From NCBI RefSeq assembly GCF_052056485.1, contig NZ_CP183948.1, forward strand, positions 1,116,001 through 1,180,000: DNA of 64,000 nucleotides, in the 5' to 3' direction. Under the pieces are notes generated by a model that was not told the origin of the DNA, ran no database searches, and worked only from the letters and a program-made list of their open reading frames with translations. A program made the translations under genes and the position numbers. Positions 36,071 to 43,394 of the stretch are shown here, one piece after another. Position 1 is the stretch's first letter; every line of letters starts with the position of its first letter. The stretch is from Paenibacillus_AQ nitricinens. Lineage in GTDB: Bacteria; Bacillota; Bacilli; Paenibacillales; Paenibacillaceae.

Positions 36071-36877
36071 TTGATTATTAAAAAAAGTGCAGCTATTACG
36101 GCTTTAAGCTTAATAGTGTTGATGAGTGCGGTGAGTGGAACAGCAGGCGCAGTGCCTTCAGGAAGCAAGAATAAAAGCAAAGCCAACGCACCCGTTGAAC
36201 AGAATACGCCGGTATCGCCAACGATTGAAGCGTTGATTGCTAAAGAAAATGCGGTTCCCTTAAAGGCGGGCGAAATTAAGATCCTTTATGTCAATGACAA
36301 GAAATCTAATCCAGATGAAACCTTGAGTATAAGCTATATGCCTTACAGATTCAGTTCCACAAATGAAGCAGCGCAGAAGTTATCTTCATTAAGCGGAAAG
36401 TCACTCCTGATACCTGCTTCACTCCCGGAGGATTATAAGCTGCAGGATGTTGTTTTAAATCCAGTGCTTCCGATGTTCTTCAGCACAGAGTATAAAGCCC
36501 TCAGAGATCAGATAAAAGCCAAAGCACAAGCTGCTGGTAAAAAAGTGATTTCCCAAAGCTTGAAGTGGAGCGACACAGAAACTTCTATCACCTATTTGCG
36601 AAATGGGGAGAGAGCGATTTTAAAATCTGCTCCTGCATATACGCTTCCGGAAGGGGTTACTTTGGCGCAGCTGCCTGGTGACCAAGATGAGAACTTGACC
36701 ATCAATGGAGTTGAGTCAGTATACACTGTGTTTGGACCTCATCATGGAGATCTTAAAGTTCAGCTGGTATGGTCTAGTGCGGATGGAGGTACTGATTATA
36801 AGCTTACGAGTACAAAAAATACTGCGCAGACAAAAGCGGAGCTGGAGGCCATTGTAACAAGTCTTATAGCACAATAA
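36071..36877 (+). CDS. Secreted paralogue of the anti-sigma outer domain, second copy
   Basis: This 268-residue protein has a signal peptide (ITALSLIVLMSAVSGTAGAV). It keeps the same order: GEIKILYVNDKKSNPDETLS, LPEDYKLQDVVLNPVLPMFF, LKWSDTETSITYLRNGERAI, TLPEGVTLAQLPG, LTINGVESVYTVF and VQLVWSSADGGTDYKL, ending KAELEAIVTSLIAQ. SNPxxTxS after the YV.D block is shared with the first copy but not with the anti-sigma protein, so these two are the closer pair. Start TTG 36071 after AAAGGAGG (8 nt). Function unknown. Confidence 0.7.
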   Translation: MIIKKSAAITALSLIVLMSAVSGTAGAVPSGSKNKSKANAPVEQNTPVSPTIEALIAKENAVPLKAGEIKILYVNDKKSNPDETLSISYMPYRFSSTNEAAQKLSSLSGKSLLIPASLPEDYKLQDVVLNPVLPMFFSTEYKALRDQIKAKAQAAGKKVISQSLKWSDTETSITYLRNGERAILKSAPAYTLPEGVTLAQLPGDQDENLTINGVESVYTVFGPHHGDLKVQLVWSSADGGTDYKLTSTKNTAQTKAELEAIVTSLIAQ

Positions 36878-36878
36878 A

Positions 36879-36914
36879 CAACGTCCTCCCGTACAGTCGG
36901 GAGGACGTTTCTTT
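36879..36914. terminator. Terminator between the ECF cluster and the ligase gene
   Basis: AACGTCCTCCCG pairs perfectly with CGGGAGGACGTT, followed by TCTTT. It can stop transcripts from both sides. Confidence 0.85.
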
Positions 36915-36924
36915 GGGGAAGAAC

Positions 36925-37872
36925 TCATCCTTTTTGCTCCATAGTGCATGACTCCGGAGGAAGATCAACCTTAGCTTGAGTAACGGGCTGACGCAAAGTG
37001 CCTGAGGTATTCCATTCCAGAAAATGAACCTTGAAGACAAGCTTTGGTTTGATCCAAAATGCATTCTTACCTCGTTGCGGAACCTCTGCAAAGGGCATTT
37101 GATCTATTTTTAATTGATGTGCCTCCGCAGTTAATTCGCGTTTATCCTGTACAGTCAATTTGCCGGGTCCGGCATGCCCGATATAGTGTAGGTTACCATC
37201 ATTGTCATACAGCCCGAGAAGCAATGCATTAACGATGCCGTCTCGGAACGTTACACCTCCGGCTACAGCCACAATGTCAGAAATGATTTTACGTTTCTGC
37301 CAGCGTTTATCTTTTCCGCCCGGAGCATAAGTGCTGTTGATATCCTTGCAGACGATTCCCTCTAGGCTTTGGTTCTGAGCGGCGGCAAATAGTTCTCCAG
37401 GATTGCTATAATTCGGTACGACTTGTACATGAGGATGGGGCAGCAAAATATCGCTTAGCAGCTGCTGCCGCGAGCATAAAGGTTGATCCATCGTCGATTG
37501 GCCATTGTACAACAGAATATCAAAAATCATATAAATGACAGGAACCTGATACCTAACGACAGAAATGGTGGAGCCATTCTTTAAGCTGTCCCTCCGCATG
37601 ACCTCGTGGAATGAAGGTTTTCCATCCTTGAGTGCAATAATCTCACCATCAAGAATAACGGAGTCCGCTTTGCAGTAAGCAGATACATCCGTAAGCTCAG
37701 GGTATTGCGTTGTACGGTAATTGCCGCGTCTGTTAATAAGCTGAGTAGTGCTTCCGTCGTAATAGGACAACATGCGAACGCCATCCCATTTAATCTGTGC
37801 AATCCACTGGTTGCCTGCTGGAAGCTGCCCAGCCAGTATGGGTTCAAAAGGAATAATAGGCTGAAGCTTCAT
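36925..37872 (-). CDS. ATP-dependent DNA ligase, LigD ligase domain (NHEJ)
   Basis: This 315-residue ligase seals breaks during end joining. Motif I KWDGVR carries the adenylated Lys28; LINRRGNYR is motif Ia, LDGEII motif III, MIFDILLYNG motif IIIa, LEGIVCKD motif IV and WQKRK motif V. The C-terminal OB domain follows (GGVTFRDGIVNALLLGLYD). It lies 12 bp after Ku and 4 kb from its polymerase partner. In Bacillus subtilis the ligase and polymerase are one polypeptide; here they are separate genes. Confidence 0.9.
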   Translation of the reverse strand: MKLQPIIPFEPILAGQLPAGNQWIAQIKWDGVRMLSYYDGSTTQLINRRGNYRTTQYPELTDVSAYCKADSVILDGEIIALKDGKPSFHEVMRRDSLKNGSTISVVRYQVPVIYMIFDILLYNGQSTMDQPLCSRQQLLSDILLPHPHVQVVPNYSNPGELFAAAQNQSLEGIVCKDINSTYAPGGKDKRWQKRKIISDIVAVAGGVTFRDGIVNALLLGLYDNDGNLHYIGHAGPGKLTVQDKRELTAEAHQLKIDQMPFAEVPQRGKNAFWIKPKLVFKVHFLEWNTSGTLRQPVTQAKVDLPPESCTMEQKG

Positions 37873-37884
37873 CAGCAGAGCCTC

Positions 37885-38853
37885 CTAAGATACGGTTGTT
37901 TTACTTTTGGGGCTACGACGCTTCGGTTTGGGTGCGATGACTGGAATCGGCCCAGAAGCTTCATTCTGCAGTTCGGCAGGTTCAGCTGCTGCTTTGGTCT
38001 TGGAAGTTTTTCTTTTGGCAGCCGGAGTGGCTTTTGTTTTTGTCTTCTTGGTACCTGCTATTGAAGGACCTGGATCTGTAGGAACATGCTGTACCGCCTG
38101 AATACTGGCCTGCAATGCTGCCATAAGATCAATTACATTACTTTCCTGTTTAGCGGGAGCAATATGAAATTCTTCGCCTGCAATTTTATGTGAAATTAGA
38201 TCAAGCATACGCTGGCGATAATCATCGGTATATTTGGCCGGATCAAAAGGCGTGGACAGCTGTGAAATCAGCAGCTTCGCCATATCCAGCTCTTTATCAT
38301 TCACCGTCCCTGCTTCGGGCAGGCCGGGCACTTGTGAGACTGGTCGCACTTCATCAGGATAAAAAATAGTCTCGATGGCGAGGCAATCCTCCAGCACACG
38401 AATAGCAGCGAGACTGCTTTTGGAACGAATCGAAATTTTGGCGATGCCAATTTTACCAGTTTGACGCATGGCCTCCATAAGAAGCCGGTATGCATTTGTC
38501 CCTGCCTGATCCGGGGATAAATAATAGGTTTTTTGAAAATAAATCGGATCGATCTCCGTCAGATCGACAAAGTCGAGTATGGTAATGCTTTTGCTGCTTT
38601 CGTCGGTCAATTGATCCAGTTCCTCTTTGTCGAATAGAACAAATTTCCCTTTTTCATATTCATACCCCTTGCCGATTTCTTCCCAAGCCACCTCTTTGTC
38701 ACATACTGGACATTTACGTACATACGACAGAGGGCTGCCGCATTCCTTATGAATATAACGCAGGGAAATGTCCTTATCTTCCGTAGCGGAGAACATTTTA
38801 ACCGGAACATGCACTAGCCCGAAGCTGATGGCTCCTTTCCAAACGGTATGCAT
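37885..38853 (-). CDS. ku: Ku protein, DNA end-binding (NHEJ)
   Basis: This 322-residue protein begins MHTVWKGAISFGLVHVPVKM, the classic bacterial Ku start. It has the zinc-finger-like CGSPLSYVRKCPVCDKEV, the core DLTEIDPIYFQKTYYLSPD and the dimer region MAKLLISQLSTPFDPAKYTD. A Lys/Ser/Pro-rich tail (residues ~245-322) matches the DNA-binding extensions of Ku in spore-formers. The homodimer encircles DNA ends and recruits the ligase and polymerase. AGGAGGGG 6 nt before ATG 38853 fixes the start, not 38943. Confidence 0.94.
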   Translation of the reverse strand: MHTVWKGAISFGLVHVPVKMFSATEDKDISLRYIHKECGSPLSYVRKCPVCDKEVAWEEIGKGYEYEKGKFVLFDKEELDQLTDESSKSITILDFVDLTEIDPIYFQKTYYLSPDQAGTNAYRLLMEAMRQTGKIGIAKISIRSKSSLAAIRVLEDCLAIETIFYPDEVRPVSQVPGLPEAGTVNDKELDMAKLLISQLSTPFDPAKYTDDYRQRMLDLISHKIAGEEFHIAPAKQESNVIDLMAALQASIQAVQHVPTDPGPSIAGTKKTKTKATPAAKRKTSKTKAAAEPAELQNEASGPIPVIAPKPKRRSPKSKTTVS

Positions 38854-38992
38854 GAGAAACCCCTCCTGATCTAAGTTGGTCTGCTTTGGGTTAGTATGAG
38901 GCAGGAAAGGCTTTTCTAGCCGGGTGCATTTTTTGAGAAGCATGGGAAAATATAAAACCAGGCCTATAAAGCTGAGGAGGAGAATACAAGGA

Positions 38993-39163
38993 ATGGAACC
39001 CAGGGATAACGAGTGGACCGATGCATTAAGTGAGCAGGATATTCCAGCGGCAGTTGTGGATTGGGATAGTATTATTGCTCCCCCGGAGGCTAGTCAGGTA
39101 TCTGATTCGGAGAAGCTGGATGCAGAACGAACCCTCGAAGATACATCACCCTTAGAATCGTAA
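38993..39163 (+). CDS. Small acidic protein of unknown function
   Basis: This 56-residue, strongly acidic protein begins MEPRDNEWTDALSEQDIP; no signal peptide or membrane segment. GAGGAGG about 12 nt before ATG 38993 makes this start likelier than 38924. It lies 31 bp before sspH, so it may be co-expressed in the spore. Not recognised. Confidence 0.5.
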   Translation: MEPRDNEWTDALSEQDIPAAVVDWDSIIAPPEASQVSDSEKLDAERTLEDTSPLES

Positions 39164-39194
39164 ACTATAGGAAAAATAAAGGAGGAGAACAGTG

Positions 39195-39380
39195 GTGGAC
39201 GTCAAACGGGCACAGGATATTTATGCTTCTAAAGAGACGGTAAGTGTACATTTGGATGGAGAACCTGTATGGATTGAGCATGTGGATGCACAGAACGGAA
39301 TGGCTACGGTTCAAGTGGGCTCTCGACCAACGAATACGCATACGGTAGGTGTTGAACGGTTAGAGGAGCAAGAACATTAA
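39195..39380 (+). CDS. sspH: H-type small acid-soluble spore protein
   Basis: This 61-residue protein begins MDVKRAQDIYASKETVSVHL and contains PVWIEHVDAQNGMATVQV, both typical of SspH proteins, which accumulate in the forespore. GGAGGAG (39181-39187) is 7 nt from GTG 39195; GTG 39192 is also in frame but closer. Its presence marks the host as a spore-former. Confidence 0.85.
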   Translation: MDVKRAQDIYASKETVSVHLDGEPVWIEHVDAQNGMATVQVGSRPTNTHTVGVERLEEQEH

Positions 39381-39425
39381 CAGGGTTTGTTCGAAGAGCT
39401 GAGATAATCTAAATCACACTTTTAT

Positions 39426-39471
39426 AAAAGAGACTCTTTATGCTTATTCTTTGCGTAGAGGTCTCTTTTTC
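39426..39471 (+). terminator. Terminator of sspH
   Basis: AAAAGAGAC pairs with GTCTCTTTT across a long loop and continues into T residues. Confidence 0.7.
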
Positions 39472-39592
39472 TATTGTTGGCATACTGGCATGGAAGATTG
39501 AATGGGGACAGTTGTTGCGGTGGATGGAGCATACCGATATAATTAATAGTAATGGTTTTTGGCAGGTACATTTTAAAAGGTGGTAGTTGTAG

Positions 39593-40075
39593 TTGGACAA
39601 TACAGACGAAACGGTGTTCACTTACCGTTCTTACAGCCTCCAGGATACGGAGTTGCTTGCAGCTGCTCTAGCTACTGCTTCAACGCCAGGGATGATTATC
39701 GGTTTGGATGGCGATCTGGGCGCAGGAAAAACAGCATTCTCACAAGGATATGCTCGGCATCTCGGCGTAAAGGGGATTGTAAACAGTCCTACTTTTACAA
39801 TTATTAAAGAGTATGAGGGCCGTCTGCCCCTATATCATATGGATGTATATCGGATTTCGCTTCAGGAAGCGGATGAGCTTGGACTTGATGAGTATTTCTA
39901 CGGGCAAGGGGTCTGCTTGGTGGAATGGAGCAGTATTATTACGGATTTAATGCCGCCGCGGCATATGCATATATACATGGAAACAGTGGGGCCAGATGAA
40001 AGAATGATTACGGTGACCGGAATCGGGGAGCCGTATGGTGAGCTTTGCCGGCAGCTGATCCAGAAGTGGGGTTAA
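39593..40075 (+). CDS. tsaE: tRNA t6A biosynthesis ATPase TsaE
   Basis: This 160-residue P-loop protein works with TsaB and TsaD to make threonylcarbamoyl-adenosine at position 37 of ANN-decoding tRNAs. Walker A is GDLGAGKTAFSQG; SPTFTIIKEYEG and HMDVYRI are family hallmarks, as is VEWSS near residue 105. The start is TTG 39593 behind AAAGGTGG. It heads a coupled four-gene run. Confidence 0.93.
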   Translation: MDNTDETVFTYRSYSLQDTELLAAALATASTPGMIIGLDGDLGAGKTAFSQGYARHLGVKGIVNSPTFTIIKEYEGRLPLYHMDVYRISLQEADELGLDEYFYGQGVCLVEWSSIITDLMPPRHMHIYMETVGPDERMITVTGIGEPYGELCRQLIQKWG

Positions 40076-40080
40076 GGAAT

Positions 40081-40914
40081 ATGACGAATCAGAATACAGA
40101 GCCGCGCAAGCGGCTTTTAGCGCTGGATACATCAACTGCAGTATTAGGCGTGGCAGTTACAGAGAATGGGGAACTACTGCATGAAATAAATGCTTCCGGA
40201 GAACGGAATCATTCGGTGCATTTACTGCCGATCATTGAGCAGGCGCTGCAAGCAACAGGAACTACTGCTGCAATGCTGGGCGGGATTTCTGTTGGTGTGG
40301 GTCCTGGATCGTATACAGGTACGCGTATCGCAGTTACCGCTGCCAAAACGCTGGCATGGGCATGGGATGTCCCCGTTGTCGGTATTTCGAGTCTACATGC
40401 AGTAGCATGGGGCGGATATCAAACAGCCCTCAAGAATAACGTGATGACCAAAGCGCCGGAACAAACTACCGAGAATAACAGCTACGGGCCTGATTGGATC
40501 ATTCCACTAATGGATGCGCGCCGAGGACAGGTGTATACAGGATTATTCGCAGCTGAGGGAAATGCTCCTAGCCGTCTTGAGCCTGATGCCATCCGTCTGA
40601 TGGCAGATTGGGTGGAGTACTTAGCTGAACGTTTAGGACAGGCGTCAGTCGAGGGAAACAAGCCTGCTGTTCTTTGGTTTGTTGGGGAGACTGAAGTTCA
40701 TGGCAGTGCGGAATCGCTTCGTCCTTTGAAGGATCTTGGCATTTCTATTGCGCTTCCTTATGAAATGGAAGGCCGCTGGACAGGATTTCTTGGAGAAGCG
40801 CGGCTTCAGGTAGGGAAAGATGATATCCATAGCTTGATCCCTAACTATACTCAGATCTCAGAAGCGGAGGCCAATCTGCGGTTAAGCAGAGAAGGGGGCT
40901 TAAAGAAACTATGA
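40081..40914 (+). CDS. tsaB: tRNA t6A biosynthesis protein TsaB
   Basis: This 277-residue ASKHA-fold protein is the partner of TsaD. LLALDTSTAVLGVAV begins the first subdomain, GVGPGSYTGTRIAVTAAK is the most conserved stretch, and IIPLMDARRGQVYTG follows. Start ATG 40081 is 5 nt after the tsaE stop, with AAGGA before it; the frame extends upstream to 40045 inside tsaE. It overlaps rimI by 4 bp. Confidence 0.92.
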   Translation: MTNQNTEPRKRLLALDTSTAVLGVAVTENGELLHEINASGERNHSVHLLPIIEQALQATGTTAAMLGGISVGVGPGSYTGTRIAVTAAKTLAWAWDVPVVGISSLHAVAWGGYQTALKNNVMTKAPEQTTENNSYGPDWIIPLMDARRGQVYTGLFAAEGNAPSRLEPDAIRLMADWVEYLAERLGQASVEGNKPAVLWFVGETEVHGSAESLRPLKDLGISIALPYEMEGRWTGFLGEARLQVGKDDIHSLIPNYTQISEAEANLRLSREGGLKKL

Positions 40915-41435
40915 CGGAAGCGGAATCAATGATAGCTCAAGAGGCTGAACTTGTTTTTCGTTTGATGAAGCTTACGGATATTCCTGACATTCTTATCATT
41001 GAACGGGAAGCCTTCACGATGCCTTGGACAGAGGAAGCTTTTCGCAACGAGCTAACGCATAATCATTTTGCAAAATATATGGTTATGGAGCTGGCAGGTC
41101 ATATAATCGGTTATGCTGGTATGTGGGCCATCGTGGATGAGGCGCATGTGACGAATATAGCCTTGCTTGAAGCCTATCGTGGACGTAAATGGGGCGAGCG
41201 CCTGCTGGAAGAGCTGATGGAGACGGCGTCTTATGTAGGTATGAAGTCTATTACACTTGAGGTACGGGTATCGAACGAGGTAGCACAGAATTTATATCGT
41301 AAAAAAGGCTTTCGTTCTGCTGGCACACGCAAAGGATATTATTCCGATAATCGCGAGGATGCGCTCATTATGTGGGCGGATCTTCCAGAGTACGAGGAGC
41401 ATGGCAATATGGAAGGAAGCGTGGACTTGAAATGA
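40911..41435 (+). CDS. rimI: Ribosomal protein-alanine N-acetyltransferase
   Basis: This 174-residue GNAT protein acetylates the N-terminal alanine of ribosomal protein S18 in well-studied relatives. EREAFTMPWTEEAF opens the domain, IALLEAYRGRKWGERLLEEL contains the acetyl-CoA loop (usually R-G-x-G-x-G/A, here RGRKWG) and NLYRKKGF ends it. It overlaps tsaB and tsaD by four bases at each end. Confidence 0.88.
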   Translation: MTEAESMIAQEAELVFRLMKLTDIPDILIIEREAFTMPWTEEAFRNELTHNHFAKYMVMELAGHIIGYAGMWAIVDEAHVTNIALLEAYRGRKWGERLLEELMETASYVGMKSITLEVRVSNEVAQNLYRKKGFRSAGTRKGYYSDNREDALIMWADLPEYEEHGNMEGSVDLK

Positions 41436-42481
41436 AGACAGAAACGGGCGCAGCTCAGCCTGTACTAATACTTGCTATTGAGACGAGTTGTGATGAAACG
41501 TCGGTCGCTGTAGTCAAAGATGGCTCTGAAGTGTTATCCAACATCATCTCGAGTCAGATTGAGACGCATCGCGCCTTCGGCGGCGTTGTACCAGAAGTAG
41601 CTTCCCGTAAGCATGTGGAAGTAATTACACTGGTGATAGAAGAAGCACTCGCTACAGCAGGGGTTACACCAGCTCAGTTATCGGCGGTGGCGGTTACACA
41701 AGGCCCAGGTTTGGTGGGGGCTTTACTTGTCGGGGTAGTGGCTGCCAAGAGCCTTGCCCTCGCATGGGGGAAGCCGCTAATTGGCACACATCATATTGCA
41801 GGACATATTTATGCTAACCGTTTAGTGGCAGAGTTGCAGTATCCATGCATGACACTAGTGGTGTCCGGCGGGCATACTGAACTGGTTCATATGGAGCGGG
41901 AGGGTGAGTTTCGAATTATTGGTCGGACCCGTGATGATGCAGTAGGCGAAGCTTATGATAAAGTGGCACGGGCACTAGGATTCCCTTATCCCGGGGGACC
42001 CCACGTGGATCGTCTAGCACGCGAGGCGACTGAGGTTGTGCCGTTGCCACGCGTATGGCTGGAGCCGGGTTCTTATGATTTCAGCTTCAGTGGCCTAAAG
42101 TCGGCTGTGCTGAATGTTGTGAATCAAAGTAAGATGAAAGGTCTTACACCAGATGTGGCAGGCATTGCCCGCGGGTTCCAAGAATCTGTGGTCGAGGTGC
42201 TGGTGGAAAAAGCCGTACGCGCTGTTAAGGCTACTAACTCCAAGCAGTTATTGTTGTGTGGAGGGGTTGCTGCTAATGCTGGATTGCGCGCAGCATTGAT
42301 CTCACGCTGTGAAGCGGAGGGCATTGAGCTTATTATTCCACCTCCGGTATACTGCACGGATAATGCAGCTATGATTGGAGCTGCTGCTTATGTGAAGTGG
42401 CAGCATGATGGCGGTACTCCGCTGGATATGGTTGCAGACCCTGGATTCTCACTGGAACAATGGTCTGTATCCGCCTATTGA
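41432..42481 (+). CDS. tsaD: tRNA N6-adenosine threonylcarbamoyltransferase
   Basis: This 349-residue catalytic subunit transfers threonylcarbamoyl to A37. IETSCDETSVAVV is the first phosphate loop; THHIAGHIYA carries the metal-binding histidines; VSGGHTELV, FPYPGGPHVDRLA and LCGGVAANAGLR complete the signature, with YCTDNAAMIGAA near the end. ATG 41432 overlaps the rimI stop; the frame also extends back to 41372. Its stop codon overlaps the -35 of the leuA promoter. Confidence 0.94.
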   Translation: MKTETGAAQPVLILAIETSCDETSVAVVKDGSEVLSNIISSQIETHRAFGGVVPEVASRKHVEVITLVIEEALATAGVTPAQLSAVAVTQGPGLVGALLVGVVAAKSLALAWGKPLIGTHHIAGHIYANRLVAELQYPCMTLVVSGGHTELVHMEREGEFRIIGRTRDDAVGEAYDKVARALGFPYPGGPHVDRLAREATEVVPLPRVWLEPGSYDFSFSGLKSAVLNVVNQSKMKGLTPDVAGIARGFQESVVEVLVEKAVRAVKATNSKQLLLCGGVAANAGLRAALISRCEAEGIELIIPPPVYCTDNAAMIGAAAYVKWQHDGGTPLDMVADPGFSLEQWSVSAY

Positions 42482-42507
42482 CATCATTTGGAGCTAACGA
42501 GTATAAT
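42478..42507 (+). promoter_or_regulatory. Sigma-A promoter for the T-box/leuA unit
   Basis: TTGACA (42478-42483), an 18-nt spacer and TATAAT (42502-42507) are both perfect hexamers. The -35 overlaps the tsaD stop codon. Confidence 0.8.
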
Positions 42508-42520
42508 CAGTTCAATTATA

Positions 42521-42841
42521 TAAGGAAACGCGATGAGCGGAAGTAGTAAGGATACTCTGGGATAATAAGAGAGCTGCGGGTAGGTGCGACGCAGTCGAAG
42601 GGGACCTGAACTCGTCTGGGAGCGGAACGGTGGAAGCATTACCGGCAATTGTCGCCGGAACGTTCGTACACCGTCTACGGGTAACCTCCGTGATAGGGTG
42701 GTCGAGTACTAACATACTGGGCCGTTGAGTGGATGTTCAATTGGAATCGGTAGTAATTTAACCGGTACAGAGCATCAACAAGAGTGGTACCGCGAAGGTT
42801 AACAGCCTGTCGTCTCTTGAATGAGATGGCAGGCTTTTTTG
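42521..42841 (+). promoter_or_regulatory. T-box leader 1 (leucine)
   Basis: It has the stem I start GCGGAAGTAGTA, the apical GAGCTGCGGGTAGGTGCGAC, a specifier loop TGAA-CTC-GTC with Leu codon CTC at 42611-42613, and the T-box AGAGTGGTACCGCG at 42781-42794. The terminator is GCCTGTCGTCTC/GAGATGGCAGGC (42805-42834) with TTTTTT. Uncharged tRNA-Leu(GAG) should stabilise the antiterminator. Confidence 0.9.
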
Positions 42842-42883
42842 TATGGATTTTGAGTAGTGAGTAATGTATATAATACACGCTAA

Positions 42884-43176
42884 GAACGGGAGTAGTAGGG
42901 AATGACGGTGAACAGAGAGCTGCGGGGTGGTGCGACGCAGTCACCGGATGTCTTGAATCTCGCCCGGGAGCGGAGCGGCGGAAAGAATAGTACGCTGCCT
43001 ACGGTTGTCCCCGTTATCGGACCTTCCCAGTCCTTCCTGACACGATCAGGATGGACCGGGAAGAAGAGCTGGACGCAGCTTAACGGCTTGATTCTATGAA
43101 TAGCCTATGCGTCAAAAAGAGTGGTACCGCGGAGGGGTGACCCGCCGTCTCTTTAGTAGAGACGGCGGGTTTTTGC
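42884..43176 (+). promoter_or_regulatory. T-box leader 2 (leucine), in series with the first
   Basis: It has the stem I start GGGAGTAGTAGG, the apical GAGCTGCGGGGTGGTGCGAC, a specifier loop GAAT-CTC-GCC with CTC at 42959-42961, and the T-box AGAGTGGTACCGCGG at 43118. The terminator is CCCGCCGTCTCT/AGAGACGGCGGG followed by TTTTT. A TATAAT at 42869-42874 lies just before it, without a good -35. Both leaders must antiterminate for transcripts to reach leuA. Confidence 0.9.
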
Positions 43177-43394
43177 GTTCTTATTGAAGTGATTCGGGTT
43201 ACGGACTCATCGCTACATAAGACGTCAAGAGTGAACGCTCTGCACTTCGCCAATTGTGCAGAGGATTCATTCGTATCAGCTGCCGGCAGCAGTGGGTGGG
43301 GAATTTAGCAGGATCACAAGTCGACGTGTGACTCTGCGCTGAAGCATAAGCTAAAGGTAAGATATCCAATAAGAGGAAAACAGGAGGAATTCAG
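43177..43394 (+). other. leuA untranslated leader after the T-boxes
   Basis: About 218 bp without a gene. One hairpin, CTCTGCAC/GTGCAGAG (about 43236-43263), lies in it. The end carries AGGAGGAATTC, the leuA ribosome binding site. Confidence 0.5.

Noticed and set aside
38924..38956. Forespore-type promoter before the small acidic gene and sspH
   Set aside because: GCATT and GGGAAAATAT are present, but the spacing (13 bp) is too short for sigma-F or sigma-G.
42959..42961. Serine specifier (TCT) for the second T-box
   Set aside because: Alignment with the first leader on CTCGYCYGGGAGCGG places CTC in the specifier position, and leuA is downstream.
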